Source: Sphingopyxis lindanitolerans
GTDB taxonomy: Bacteria > Pseudomonadota > Alphaproteobacteria > Sphingomonadales > Sphingomonadaceae
Length of the DNA stretch: 64,000 bases
Assembly (NCBI RefSeq): GCF_002993885.1
Contig: NZ_CM009578.1
Location: 2,564,009-2,628,008, forward strand
Direction of reading: 5' to 3'
Position 1 is the stretch's first letter. Every line of letters starts with the position of its first letter. Under the pieces are notes generated by a model. It did no database searches, was not told the DNA's origin, and saw nothing but the letters and a program-made list of their open reading frames with translations. Of this stretch, positions 7,672-15,468 are shown in pieces. Position numbers and translations under genes: made by a program.

Positions 7672-8440
7672 ATGCAGCCCATAGTCGACTGGCGGTCCCA
7701 GGATTTTCTGAAGATATTTGAACGATATGATCGCGCGGACTTCGCGCAGGAATTCCTGCGCCGCAATCCGCGCTATCGCGCCGCCTATCGTGCCGGCGCC
7801 GCGTCCGGGCGGTCGCGCTCCGCGCTTCGCAGGCTCGCCCGCCACTGGGGGTTGGTCTTTCGCCGTTGATCCCGATGCCCGGGCCGAGCAGGCGCCCGCC
7901 CTCTGGCGCCCCGAACTCTGTCCGTCGATCACCATAGCGGCCCCGGCCCCGTCCGGTTTCCCGGGACCCGCCTTGTCCGACGTCGCCGCTTCGGGCGGCA
8001 TCGCCGCCGAATGGCTCGCATACCGCGAATGGCATCTCGTGCTCGCCATCGGCGGCCGCCGCTACCGGCTCTGGATCGCCGATTGCCTGCACAATGAGGC
8101 GCTCGCCTATGTGGTGCCGGCCGACGATCATATCGCTGAACGCCAGGCAGCGACCGAGGCGCTCCACGGATGGATCATGGCGTGCTCCGCTTCGGTCCCG
8201 CCGGGTCAGCCCGGCCCCACCGAGCGCTGGCGGCTGGTGCAGTGGCTGCGCTTGCTCGACGCGCTCGATGAAAACATAGCCCCGCGCGACCTCGCCGCGA
8301 CCCTCATCCTGCCCGACGCCGGCTCCTATTCCGCTGCCGAATGGGATGCGTCGAGCGAGCGCCGCCGCCTCGCGCGCTGGCAGCATAGCGCAATCGCGAT
8401 GCGCGACGGCGGCTATCTCGCCCTGCTCGCGGGCGGCTGA
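7672..8440 (+). pseudogene. DUF6499-DUF2285 regulator-like gene split by a one-base frame change
   Basis: The first frame (7672-7869) encodes a DUF6499/Trans_reg_dom-like domain: VDWRSQ, FAQEFLRRNPRYRAAYR, then ARHWGLVF. The second frame (usable from about 7859) continues without a gap into FAVDPDARAEQAPALWRP and a DUF2285 domain (about 7930-8440). In related elements these are one protein of about 250 residues. The two frames join at GTCTTTCGCC (7855-7864), where one surplus T would explain the shift. No start codon is available for the second part alone. The gene is either broken by an insertion, rescued by +1 slippage at this site, or affected by a read error. The start is fixed by GGGAGG before 7672. 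Confidence 0.75.
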
Positions 8441-8514
8441 TCGGGACATTCCGCAGCCCGTCACTTTGTCCGTTCCCGAATCGCGCCCCGATTTTCGATT
8501 GTCGCCGCCTGCCC

Positions 8515-8539
8515 GCCGGCCCCCTCTCGGGTGTCCGGC
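8515..8539. promoter_or_regulatory. Stem-loop leader before AlpA-like gene
   Basis: A GCCGG/CCGGC outer stem with a further pairable C-run and G-run inside lies immediately before the AGGAG ribosome site of the gene at 8560. It terminates a short GC-rich gene-free stretch (8441-8559). Confidence 0.35.
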
Positions 8540-8559
8540 GCGGCATCAGGAGACCCTCG

Positions 8560-8811
8560 ATGAGCGATTTCGCCGCCCCCATTGTCCCGCGATTTCTGAA
8601 AACACCCGACGCCGCCGTCCATCTCGGCTTGTCGGCCCGCACGCTCGAAAAGCATCGTTGCTACGGAACCGGCCCGGTCTATCGCAAGCTCGGTGGCCGC
8701 ATCGTCTATGCGATGGAGGATTTGAACGCCTGGGCCGAAATCGGCCGGCGTCATTCGACCTCCGATCCGGGCAAAGGCACCATCCTCCCCGCGCGCCCGG
8801 TGCAGCGCTGA
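8560..8811 (+). CDS. AlpA/excisionase-like helix-turn-helix protein
   Basis: This 83-residue DNA-binding protein has a MerR/excisionase-type helix-turn-helix: FLKTPDAAVHLGLSARTLEKHR, then YRKLGGRIVYAMEDLNAW, the usual wing and closing helix (residues about 12-62). Proteins of this HTH_17/AlpA type regulate excision or replication genes of integrative elements. AGGAG precedes the ATG. Its stop overlaps the next gene's start (ATGA), so the genes are translationally coupled. In comparable elements repA and parA usually follow this gene; here DUF2840 follows directly. Confidence 0.88.
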   Translation: MSDFAAPIVPRFLKTPDAAVHLGLSARTLEKHRCYGTGPVYRKLGGRIVYAMEDLNAWAEIGRRHSTSDPGKGTILPARPVQR

Positions 8812-9338
8812 TGTGCAGCGGACAGGCTTCGAGCGGGACGGCTGGCTGCGCTGCGCCGCCGCCCGGCGGGCCGCAGGACAGCCTGACCGAAGTCGAACTG
8901 ACCTGGATCGAAGGGCGCCTCGAGCAGTGGATTCGCTTCGGCCGTATCGCCGCCGAGCGCATCCTGAGCCGCAGCACCAAGCGGGTCGACTTCCGTCCGG
9001 GCGCGACCTTCGCCTTCGTCCGCTGGACGTCGAACGACTATGGCACGGTGCATTCGAGCATTGTGATCGCGACTGCGGTTGCTACGGGCGCGCCCTATTC
9101 GACGCTGCCATTCGTTCGCCCCGGTGCCGATCTCCTGCTCCGCATCGACGGCTGGCAAAAGGTTCAGCAGGTCCTGCAAGCCATCGATGCGGTCGAGGCG
9201 ACCGGCGTCGATGCTTGCGATGCGGCGCCCGACCATTGGCGTCATGTCGGCAACCGCATTGCGACCGGAATGCCGTTCCGCCCTTATGGGTCAGATCGCC
9301 ATTCGGCATGGCTTCGCCGCCGGGCGATCGAGGCATGA
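8811..9338 (+). CDS. DUF2840 family protein
   Basis: This 175-residue protein matches DUF2840 throughout. After a short variable N-terminus come VELTWIEGRLEQWIRFGR, FAFVRWTSNDYGTV, the block LPFVRPGADLLLRIDGW, and a C-terminal APDHWRHVGNRI. DUF2840 genes are standard members of the conjugative-element backbone beside the S26/TraF peptidase gene. Their function is unknown. The ATG at 8811 overlaps the upstream stop and its own stop overlaps the start of the next gene, giving a three-gene translationally coupled unit. Confidence 0.9.
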   Translation: MCSGQASSGTAGCAAPPPGGPQDSLTEVELTWIEGRLEQWIRFGRIAAERILSRSTKRVDFRPGATFAFVRWTSNDYGTVHSSIVIATAVATGAPYSTLPFVRPGADLLLRIDGWQKVQQVLQAIDAVEATGVDACDAAPDHWRHVGNRIATGMPFRPYGSDRHSAWLRRRAIEA

Positions 9339-9910
9339 ACCGCCGCTATCTCCATGCGACGGTTGCCGCCGCGTCGCTCTTCGGCACTCTCTTTGTAGCG
9401 GTCGCCTGGCTGGCGCCGGCGCCGCGCCTGCTCTGGAATGCCAGCGCGAGTGCTCCGATCGGGCTGTATCGGATCGACCCGGGTGCGACGCCGAGAGCAG
9501 GTGATCTGGTCGCGATCCGGCCGTCGCCGCCGCTCGGCGCCTGGCTTGCCGAGCGCCAGTATCTCCCCGCTGGCGTGCCGCTTTTGAAGCGCGTTGCGGC
9601 CCTTCCAGGAGCCCGCATTTGCCGTTCAGGCGTCTTCGTGACGATCGACGGCCTTGCCGCCGCGCGCGCCATGGCGCGCGATCGCCTCGGCCGGCCACTG
9701 CCGTTCTGGCTCGGCTGCCGGATCGTTGGCCCCGACGAACTCTTCCTCCTCAATGCCGCGCCGGACAGTCTCGACGGGCGCTATTTCGGACCGCTGCCCG
9801 CCGCCGGGCTGCTCGGCGTCGCACATCCCGTCATGACCCGCCCGGCTTCCGGTGCGCCGCTTAGCGCCCACCGGCCCTCCCCGGACCAGACTTCATCCCA
9901 AGCTGAATAG
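9335..9910 (+). CDS. traF: S26 family conjugation signal peptidase (TraF-like)
   Basis: This 191-residue inner-membrane serine peptidase has an N-terminal membrane helix (about 8-27) and the S26 Ser-Lys dyad. S39 lies in NASASAPIGLY, and K85 lies in LLKRVAALPG, followed by a GARICRSG strand. In RP4-type and Tn4371-like systems TraF processes and cyclises the TrbC pilin, and a TrbC gene is present at 21619. The start ATG overlaps the DUF2840 stop. The C-terminal tail after VMTRP is Pro/Ser-rich and probably periplasmic. Confidence 0.9.
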   Translation: MNRRYLHATVAAASLFGTLFVAVAWLAPAPRLLWNASASAPIGLYRIDPGATPRAGDLVAIRPSPPLGAWLAERQYLPAGVPLLKRVAALPGARICRSGVFVTIDGLAAARAMARDRLGRPLPFWLGCRIVGPDELFLLNAAPDSLDGRYFGPLPAAGLLGVAHPVMTRPASGAPLSAHRPSPDQTSSQAE

Positions 9911-9920
9911 GAGATCACGC

Positions 9921-10250
9921 ATGATTATCGGAACATTCCGTCGGCAAGACGATGGCTACGCCGGCCACATCCGCACGCTCGCTTTTGATGCGGAGATCAA
10001 CATCGCGCGCGCGCAGATATCGGAGACCGAGAACGCGCCGACGTGGCGCGTCTATCTCGGCGACGCCGAGGCCGGCATCGAGATCGGGGCGGGCTGGACG
10101 CGCTGCGGATCGCGCGGAATCTATCTTGCGTTGCAGATCGACGATCCACTGTTCGCCGCACCGATCAGCGCCAATTTGTTCGATTCGCGTCAGCTTGACG
10201 GCCCGCATCTGCTCTTCTGGTCGCGTGCCGACGCGAGCGAGAAGGGCTGA
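9921..10250 (+). CDS. DUF736 family protein (copy 3 of 3)
   Basis: This 109-residue DUF736 member begins MIIGTFRRQDDGYAGHI and has EIGAGWTRCG, YLALQIDDPLFAAPI and a final LLFWSR. It keeps the overall strand pattern of the family, and its N-terminus, unlike copy 1, keeps the IGTF consensus. GGAG lies before the ATG. Unlike the other two copies it has no structured leader; it is embedded in the TraF-transglycosylase operon, three bases before the next gene, so it is probably expressed with the transfer genes. Confidence 0.85.
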   Translation: MIIGTFRRQDDGYAGHIRTLAFDAEINIARAQISETENAPTWRVYLGDAEAGIEIGAGWTRCGSRGIYLALQIDDPLFAAPISANLFDSRQLDGPHLLFWSRADASEKG

Positions 10251-10253
10251 ACC

Positions 10254-10991
10254 ATGGCGCGCACTCTTCGCGCTCGTACCGGCTTCGTGCTCCGCTGGGC
10301 ATGTCCATGCGGTGCCCTGCTGGCAGCGCTCAGCGTGCCCACGAGCTGCACAGCTGCGACAGCGGCGACAGCGGAAACCAGCCACCCTTATGCAGCGCCC
10401 GTCGCCGAAGCATCGCAGCGCTTCGGCATTCCGGAACGCTGGATATGGCGCGTCATGCACGCCGAAAGTCGCGGCAATCAACGCGCAGTTTCGCGCGTCG
10501 GAGCGATGGGGCTGATGCAGATCATGCCGCCGACCTGGGCGATGCTGTCGGCACGCCATCGCCTCGGCGGCGACCCTTTCGACGTGCGCGCGAATATCCT
10601 CGCTGGCGCGGCCTATCTGCGCGCAATGTGGGACCGCTATGGCGATGTGCGGCTGATGCTTGCAGCCTATAATGCCGGGCCCGGACGCGCCGATGCCTAT
10701 GCGGCGGGAAGGCGCGGCCTGCCCGCCGAGACCATCGCCTATGTCCGCCAGATCGCGCCCGAACTCGGCGTCTCGGACGGGCCTTCGTCCGTCCCCGCGC
10801 CTGCCCTCGCTGCGCCCGGCTGGCGCAACGCATCGTTGTTCGCCGCGAGTCCACAGCTCACCGACACGGCCGATACGCGCACGGTCGCTGCTCCGACATT
10901 GCGCGACGAAGCCGCCCCGCCGCCTGTACGGACCATGCCCATTGCTCCGTCGAATCCGTTGTTCGTTCCGCTGTCTGGGCCAGCCGAATGA
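10254..10991 (+). CDS. Lytic transglycosylase, conjugation type
   Basis: This 245-residue exported peptidoglycan hydrolase starts with a signal sequence (about 1-35, with a possible lipobox-like SC). The SLT domain carries catalytic E71 in HAESRGN, then GLMQIMP (86-92) and AAYNAGP (137-143). The tail from about residue 175 is Pro/Ala-rich. Such enzymes open the peptidoglycan locally for assembly of the conjugative type IV machine (VirB1/TrbN-like role). It is the last gene before the relaxase region and follows DUF736 by three bases. Confidence 0.9.
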   Translation: MARTLRARTGFVLRWACPCGALLAALSVPTSCTAATAATAETSHPYAAPVAEASQRFGIPERWIWRVMHAESRGNQRAVSRVGAMGLMQIMPPTWAMLSARHRLGGDPFDVRANILAGAAYLRAMWDRYGDVRLMLAAYNAGPGRADAYAAGRRGLPAETIAYVRQIAPELGVSDGPSSVPAPALAAPGWRNASLFAASPQLTDTADTRTVAAPTLRDEAAPPPVRTMPIAPSNPLFVPLSGPAE

Positions 10992-11214
10992 CGCGGGTCG
11001 CTATGCGCCCGGGTGGAGTGATCGTCTGCCTGTTCGGGGCATTTTTCGGTGGCTGGAGGGGAAATCTGGGAGGGCGAGATAAAAGACGTGCCAGCTTCCG
11101 GCACGTAGGTGGTTGGTTTGATGCGATAATCCCATATGGCTCTGGCGCGCCCCTGCCATACATCTCTTCTGAAAATCCTTATGGGGCAAAGACTTGCCGT
11201 CTGGCAGCCGCCCA
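10992..11214. other. Candidate origin-of-transfer region
   Basis: This non-coding-looking stretch lies directly before the relaxase gene, where oriT is usually found in this class of element. It contains AATCCTTATGGGG (11174-11186), loosely like the ATCCTG nick cores of VirD2/TraI-type relaxases, and a small inverted repeat TGCC-GTCT-GGCA (11195-11206). An ORF of 76 residues spans it but shows no domain. Assignment is by position and weak motif only. Confidence 0.35.
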
Positions 11215-12963
11215 ATGAGCTCCGGCGACAGCGATTTTCGGATTCGGCCGGGAAGAGGGCGCGACGCGGGCCGGGGGTCGGGCGGCAAGGGGCAGCGGCT
11301 CGCGGCGCAGGTTCGCCGCGCCGCCGCGCGGCAGGGCCTCACGCCTTTGCGCAAGGGTGGCCGCGGCGGCACGCAACGCCTCGGACGCGGACGGCGCGCC
11401 GTAGCGGTGGCGCGCTTTCGGGCGAATGGCCGCCGCGTCGTGGTCAAGGCGCGCGTCGTGCGGCACAAGGGCATGCGCTTTCGCGCCGCGCCGCTCGCCA
11501 AGCATATATCCTATCTCGAACGCGACGGCGTCACGCGCGACGGGCGCGATGCGTCGTTGTTCGACGCCCAGGGCGACGCGGCAGATCGCGGCGCCTTCGC
11601 CGCGCGCTGTGACGGCGACCGGCACCATTTCCGCTTCATCGTCAGCCCCGAAGACGCTGGTGCGATGGACGATCTGCGCGGTTTTACCCGCGACCTGATG
11701 AAGGACATGTCGCGCGACCTTGGGACCGGCCTCGATTGGGTCGCGATCGACCATTGGAATACCGACAATCCGCACATCCACATCCTGGTTCGCGGCGTCG
11801 CCGATGACGGGATAGATCTTGTCATCGATCGCGCCTATGTGAGCGAGGGCATCCGCTTCCGCGCCGAGGAACGCGTGACACTCGAGCTCGGCCTGAGAAG
11901 CGAGCGCGAGATGACCCAGGCGATCGAACGCGAAGTCGATGCCGAGCGCTGGACCAGCCTCGACCGGCAGATTGAACGCGCGGTCGCCGAGAGCGGCGGC
12001 CTTCTCGATCTCCGCCCTGCACCCGTCTGCGATCAGGCGTCGGACCGGATGCTGCGCGGCCGCGCGGCGACGCTCGAGCGGCTCGGTCTGGCCGAGCGCC
12101 TTGGCCCCGCAATGTGGATGGTCGATCCGGGCGCCGAACGCGCGCTGCGCGATCTCGCCGATCGCGGCGACATCATCAAGACGATGCACCGCGCGATGCA
12201 GCGGAGCGGAATGGCATTCGACACGTCGGCGCTCGCGCTGCACCGCGAGACGCCCGGCGATCCGATCGTCGGTCGCCTCGTCGCGCGCGGCCTCGACGAC
12301 GAGCTCGCCGGCAACGCCTTCGCGATCGTCGACGGCGTTGATGGCCGCACCCATCATATCCGCTTCGACGACATCGAATGGACCGGCGATGCGAAGTCGG
12401 GCGCGATCGTTGAACTGCGCAGCTGGGAAGGGCGCGGCGGCACTGCACGGCTGTCGCTCGCGGTGCGATCCGATCTCCCGCTTGCCGAGCAGATCGAAGC
12501 GAGCGGGGCAACCTGGCTCGATCGCCAGCTCGTCGCGCCGGGCACAGTCCTCGCGGGATCGGGGTTCGGGTTGGCGGTGCGCGATGCGATGGACGCGCGC
12601 GCCACATTTCTCGAAGGCGAAGGCCTCGCCCGGCGGCAAGGCGAGAGGCTCGTCATGACGAGCGGTCTCATCGACACATTGAGGCAGCGCGACCTCGACG
12701 CGGCGCATGCCGCCATCGCCGCGCGAACCGGTCTCGCGCATCAGCCCTCGGCGAATGGCGAACATGTCAGCGGCATCTATCGCGAACGCGTGTCGCTCGC
12801 TTCGGGGCGCTTCGCGATGATCGACGACGGGCTTGGCTTCCAGCTCGTTCCCTGGCGGCCGGCGCTTGATCGGCACCTCGGGCAGCATGTCGCCGGCACG
12901 ATGGCAGCAGGCGGTTCGATCGACTGGTCGCTCGGGCGCGGTCGCGGGATCGGCATTGGATGA
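11215..12963 (+). CDS. Relaxase with DUF3363 domain (RlxS/VirD2-like)
   Basis: This 582-residue DNA-nicking relaxase should act at oriT to start transfer. The N-terminus is Arg/Gly-rich. The VirD2-like core contains ISYLERDGV, a HHFRFIVSPED segment, and a histidine pair in NPHIHILVRG (H187, H189) that probably binds the metal; a Tyr-containing helix lies upstream. The rest fits the DUF3363 relaxase/mobilisation family. I start at the ATG at 11215; the frame opens earlier at a TTG (11194). The coupling-protein gene follows within 13 bases. Confidence 0.9.
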   Translation: MSSGDSDFRIRPGRGRDAGRGSGGKGQRLAAQVRRAAARQGLTPLRKGGRGGTQRLGRGRRAVAVARFRANGRRVVVKARVVRHKGMRFRAAPLAKHISYLERDGVTRDGRDASLFDAQGDAADRGAFAARCDGDRHHFRFIVSPEDAGAMDDLRGFTRDLMKDMSRDLGTGLDWVAIDHWNTDNPHIHILVRGVADDGIDLVIDRAYVSEGIRFRAEERVTLELGLRSEREMTQAIEREVDAERWTSLDRQIERAVAESGGLLDLRPAPVCDQASDRMLRGRAATLERLGLAERLGPAMWMVDPGAERALRDLADRGDIIKTMHRAMQRSGMAFDTSALALHRETPGDPIVGRLVARGLDDELAGNAFAIVDGVDGRTHHIRFDDIEWTGDAKSGAIVELRSWEGRGGTARLSLAVRSDLPLAEQIEASGATWLDRQLVAPGTVLAGSGFGLAVRDAMDARATFLEGEGLARRQGERLVMTSGLIDTLRQRDLDAAHAAIAARTGLAHQPSANGEHVSGIYRERVSLASGRFAMIDDGLGFQLVPWRPALDRHLGQHVAGTMAAGGSIDWSLGRGRGIGIG

Positions 12964-12976
12964 AAGGATTGATGCA

Positions 12977-14962
12977 ATGAACGATCGAATCCTCTGGGGC
13001 CAGATCGCGGCAGTCGGCGCGATCGTGACCGCCGCGATCTGGACAGCGACGCAGTGGACCGCCGCCTCGCTGGGCTTTCAGCCCGAACTTGGCGCGCCCT
13101 GGTTCCGGATCGATGGCTATCCGGTCTATCCGCCGCCCGCCTTCTTCTGGTGGTGGTTTGCCTTCGACGCCTATGCGCCGGCCATCTTCCTCAAGGGCGC
13201 CGGCATTGCCGCATCGGGAGGTTTCCTCTCGATCATCGTCGCGATCGCCATGTCGGTCTGGCGTGCCCGCGAGCGGCGGCGCGCCGAAACCTATGGCTCG
13301 GCGCGATGGGCGAGCGATCGCGAAATCCGAAAGGCCGGCATGCTCGGGTCCGATGGCGTCATTCTCGGTCGCATGGGCGGCGCCTATCTCCGCCACGATG
13401 GCGCCGAGCATATTCTCTGCTTCGCGCCCACAAGATCGGGCAAGGGTGTCGGGCTCGTCGTCCCGACATTGCTCACCTGGCCGGGGAGTTGCATCGTCCA
13501 CGACATCAAGGGCGAGAACTGGCAGCTCACCGCGGGCTTTCGCGCGCAGCACGGCCGCGTCCTGCTCTTCGATCCCACCAACCGCGCCTCTGCCGCCTAT
13601 AATCCGTTGCTCGAAGTCCGGCGCGGCGAATGGGAAGTGCGCGACGTGCAGAACGTCGCCGACGTGCTTGTCGATCCGGAAGGCAGCCTCGAGAAGCGTA
13701 ATCACTGGGAAAAAACGAGCCACGCACTGCTCGTTGGCGCGATCCTCCATGTTCTTTACGCCGAACCCGACAAGAGCCTCGCCGGGGTCGCGGCCTTTCT
13801 GTCCGATCCGCGCCGGCCGATTGCCGCGACGCTCCACCGGATGAAGGCGACCCGCCATCTCGACGACCGGCCCCACCCGGTCGTCGCCGCGGCGGCGCAG
13901 GAACTGCTCAACAAGAGCGAGAATGAACGTTCGGGCGTTCTGTCGACCGCCATGTCGTTTCTCGGCCTCTACCGCGATCCCGTGATCGCGGCGGTCACCG
14001 GATCGTCCGAATGGCGGATCGCCGATCTTTTGGCAGGTCCGGAGCCCGTGTCGCTCTATCTGGTCGTACCGCCCGGCGATATCAGCCGGACGAAGCCGCT
14101 CATCCGGCTCATCCTCAACCAGATCGGGCGCCGTCTCACCGAAGAACTCGGGCCGCGCGATCGATCGCGGCGCCTGCTGCTGATGCTCGACGAATTTCCG
14201 GCGCTCGGACGGTTGGATTTCTTCGAGAGCGCGCTCGCCTTCATGGCGGGCTACGGGATCAAGGCCTTCCTGATCGCGCAGTCGCTCAACCAGATCGAGA
14301 AGGCCTATGGCCTCAACAATGCGATTCTCGACAATTGCCATGTCCGCGTGAGTTTCGCGACCAATGACGAGCGAACCGCCAAGCGAATCTCGGACGCGCT
14401 CGGGACAGCGACCGAGATGCGCGCGATGAAGAATTACGCCGGCCACCGTCTTTCGCCATGGCTCGGCCATCTCATGATCTCGCGCACCGAAACGGCGCGC
14501 GCGTTACTGACGCCCGGCGAGGTCATGCAGCTCCCGCCCGACGACGAGATTGTCATGGCGGCTGGCGTTGCGCCGATCCGCGCGCGCAAGGCACGCTATT
14601 TTCGCGATCGCCGATTGATGGCTAGGGTCCTTCCGCCTCCAGCCGTCGGCGGAACGCCGAAGCCACGCACCGGTGACTGGTCGCTGTTGCCGGAGCCGCA
14701 GAGGCCGGCTCCCAAAGAAGCGAAGGCCGATGAGGAGGTAAGCGAAGCGAGCGACACCGAGAACGCCGGCATTCGGCAGGAACCCGAACTGCCGCTCCAC
14801 GAAGATATCGCGCCGGTTCCACCGGCACCCGCAGGCGAGTTTGATTTTGGCGAGGAGGATAGCCAAGGCGACGCCGCTCGCCTTCGTCAGGCCGCCGATC
14901 GCCGCATGGCGCGAAACGCCCGCACGGCATCGCTCGACCCAAATGACGGGATCGACCTGTGA
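12977..14962 (+). CDS. traG: Conjugative coupling protein, VirD4/TraG family
   Basis: This 661-residue inner-membrane ATPase delivers the relaxase-DNA complex to the type IV channel. Two N-terminal membrane helices (about 8-28 and 70-95) precede a TraG/VirD4 domain with Walker A APTRSGKGVG (around 150) and Walker B LLMLDEFPALG (around 402). The C-terminal 100 residues are acidic and probably recognise the relaxase. An AAAGGA ribosome site overlaps the relaxase stop. Its own stop overlaps the next gene's GTG start. Confidence 0.93.
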   Translation: MNDRILWGQIAAVGAIVTAAIWTATQWTAASLGFQPELGAPWFRIDGYPVYPPPAFFWWWFAFDAYAPAIFLKGAGIAASGGFLSIIVAIAMSVWRARERRRAETYGSARWASDREIRKAGMLGSDGVILGRMGGAYLRHDGAEHILCFAPTRSGKGVGLVVPTLLTWPGSCIVHDIKGENWQLTAGFRAQHGRVLLFDPTNRASAAYNPLLEVRRGEWEVRDVQNVADVLVDPEGSLEKRNHWEKTSHALLVGAILHVLYAEPDKSLAGVAAFLSDPRRPIAATLHRMKATRHLDDRPHPVVAAAAQELLNKSENERSGVLSTAMSFLGLYRDPVIAAVTGSSEWRIADLLAGPEPVSLYLVVPPGDISRTKPLIRLILNQIGRRLTEELGPRDRSRRLLLMLDEFPALGRLDFFESALAFMAGYGIKAFLIAQSLNQIEKAYGLNNAILDNCHVRVSFATNDERTAKRISDALGTATEMRAMKNYAGHRLSPWLGHLMISRTETARALLTPGEVMQLPPDDEIVMAAGVAPIRARKARYFRDRRLMARVLPPPAVGGTPKPRTGDWSLLPEPQRPAPKEAKADEEVSEASDTENAGIRQEPELPLHEDIAPVPPAPAGEFDFGEEDSQGDAARLRQAADRRMARNARTASLDPNDGIDL

Positions 14963-15384
14963 CCAAGGCGAGCATCAAGCAGACCTTCCGCCTCGACGCG
15001 GAGCTTGTTCGCCTCGTGGCGGAGCGGGCGCGGCAACGACGGGTGACGCGCACCGAAATTGTAGAGGCGGCGCTCGCTTCGCTACTCTCTGCCGATCATG
15101 AGGAACGGTTGGAGGCAGCGCTTACGAAGCGGATCGACAAACTGGCGCGCGGGCTCGAGCGGCTCGAATGGAACCTCGACCTGTCGAACGAGGCTTTCGC
15201 GCTCTTTGTCCGCTTTTGGCTGACGAGCACGGCGCCGCTTCCGGATACGGCTTTACCCGCCGCGCAGGCGACGGGACGCAAGCGATGGGAAGGATTTGTG
15301 GAGTCGCTAAGCCGCCGCATGGAGGCTGGCCCGAAACTCGCCGAAGAACTGTCTAGAGACGTAGGCAACAGCTTTTCTAAATGA
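14959..15384 (+). CDS. CopG-like ribbon-helix-helix protein
   Basis: This 141-residue protein starts at a GTG overlapping the traG stop (GTGA). The first 50 residues, KQTFRLDAELVRLVAERARQRR then TEIVEAALASLL, form a ribbon-helix-helix DNA-binding domain of the CopG/MetJ type. A coiled, charged segment (about 48-75) and an aromatic-rich membrane-proximal helix follow. In related elements a CopG gene stands between traG and trbB and may control the transfer operon or bind oriT. Here the trb genes begin only 5.2 kb later. Confidence 0.8.
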   Translation: MTKASIKQTFRLDAELVRLVAERARQRRVTRTEIVEAALASLLSADHEERLEAALTKRIDKLARGLERLEWNLDLSNEAFALFVRFWLTSTAPLPDTALPAAQATGRKRWEGFVESLSRRMEAGPKLAEELSRDVGNSFSK

Positions 15385-15468
15385 ATCACGCGGGGGACTG
15401 CCTATGCCCGGGACGCGCTATGGGCAGCCTGTCATTTCCAGTTGCCGCGATTTCTGCCAGTTTGACCC

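Noticed and set aside
10988..11218. 76-residue ORF starting at ATGA overlap after the transglycosylase
   Set aside because: It fills the probable oriT region, has no domain, and its end overlaps the relaxase start; conservation of such a frame could come from conserved oriT DNA.
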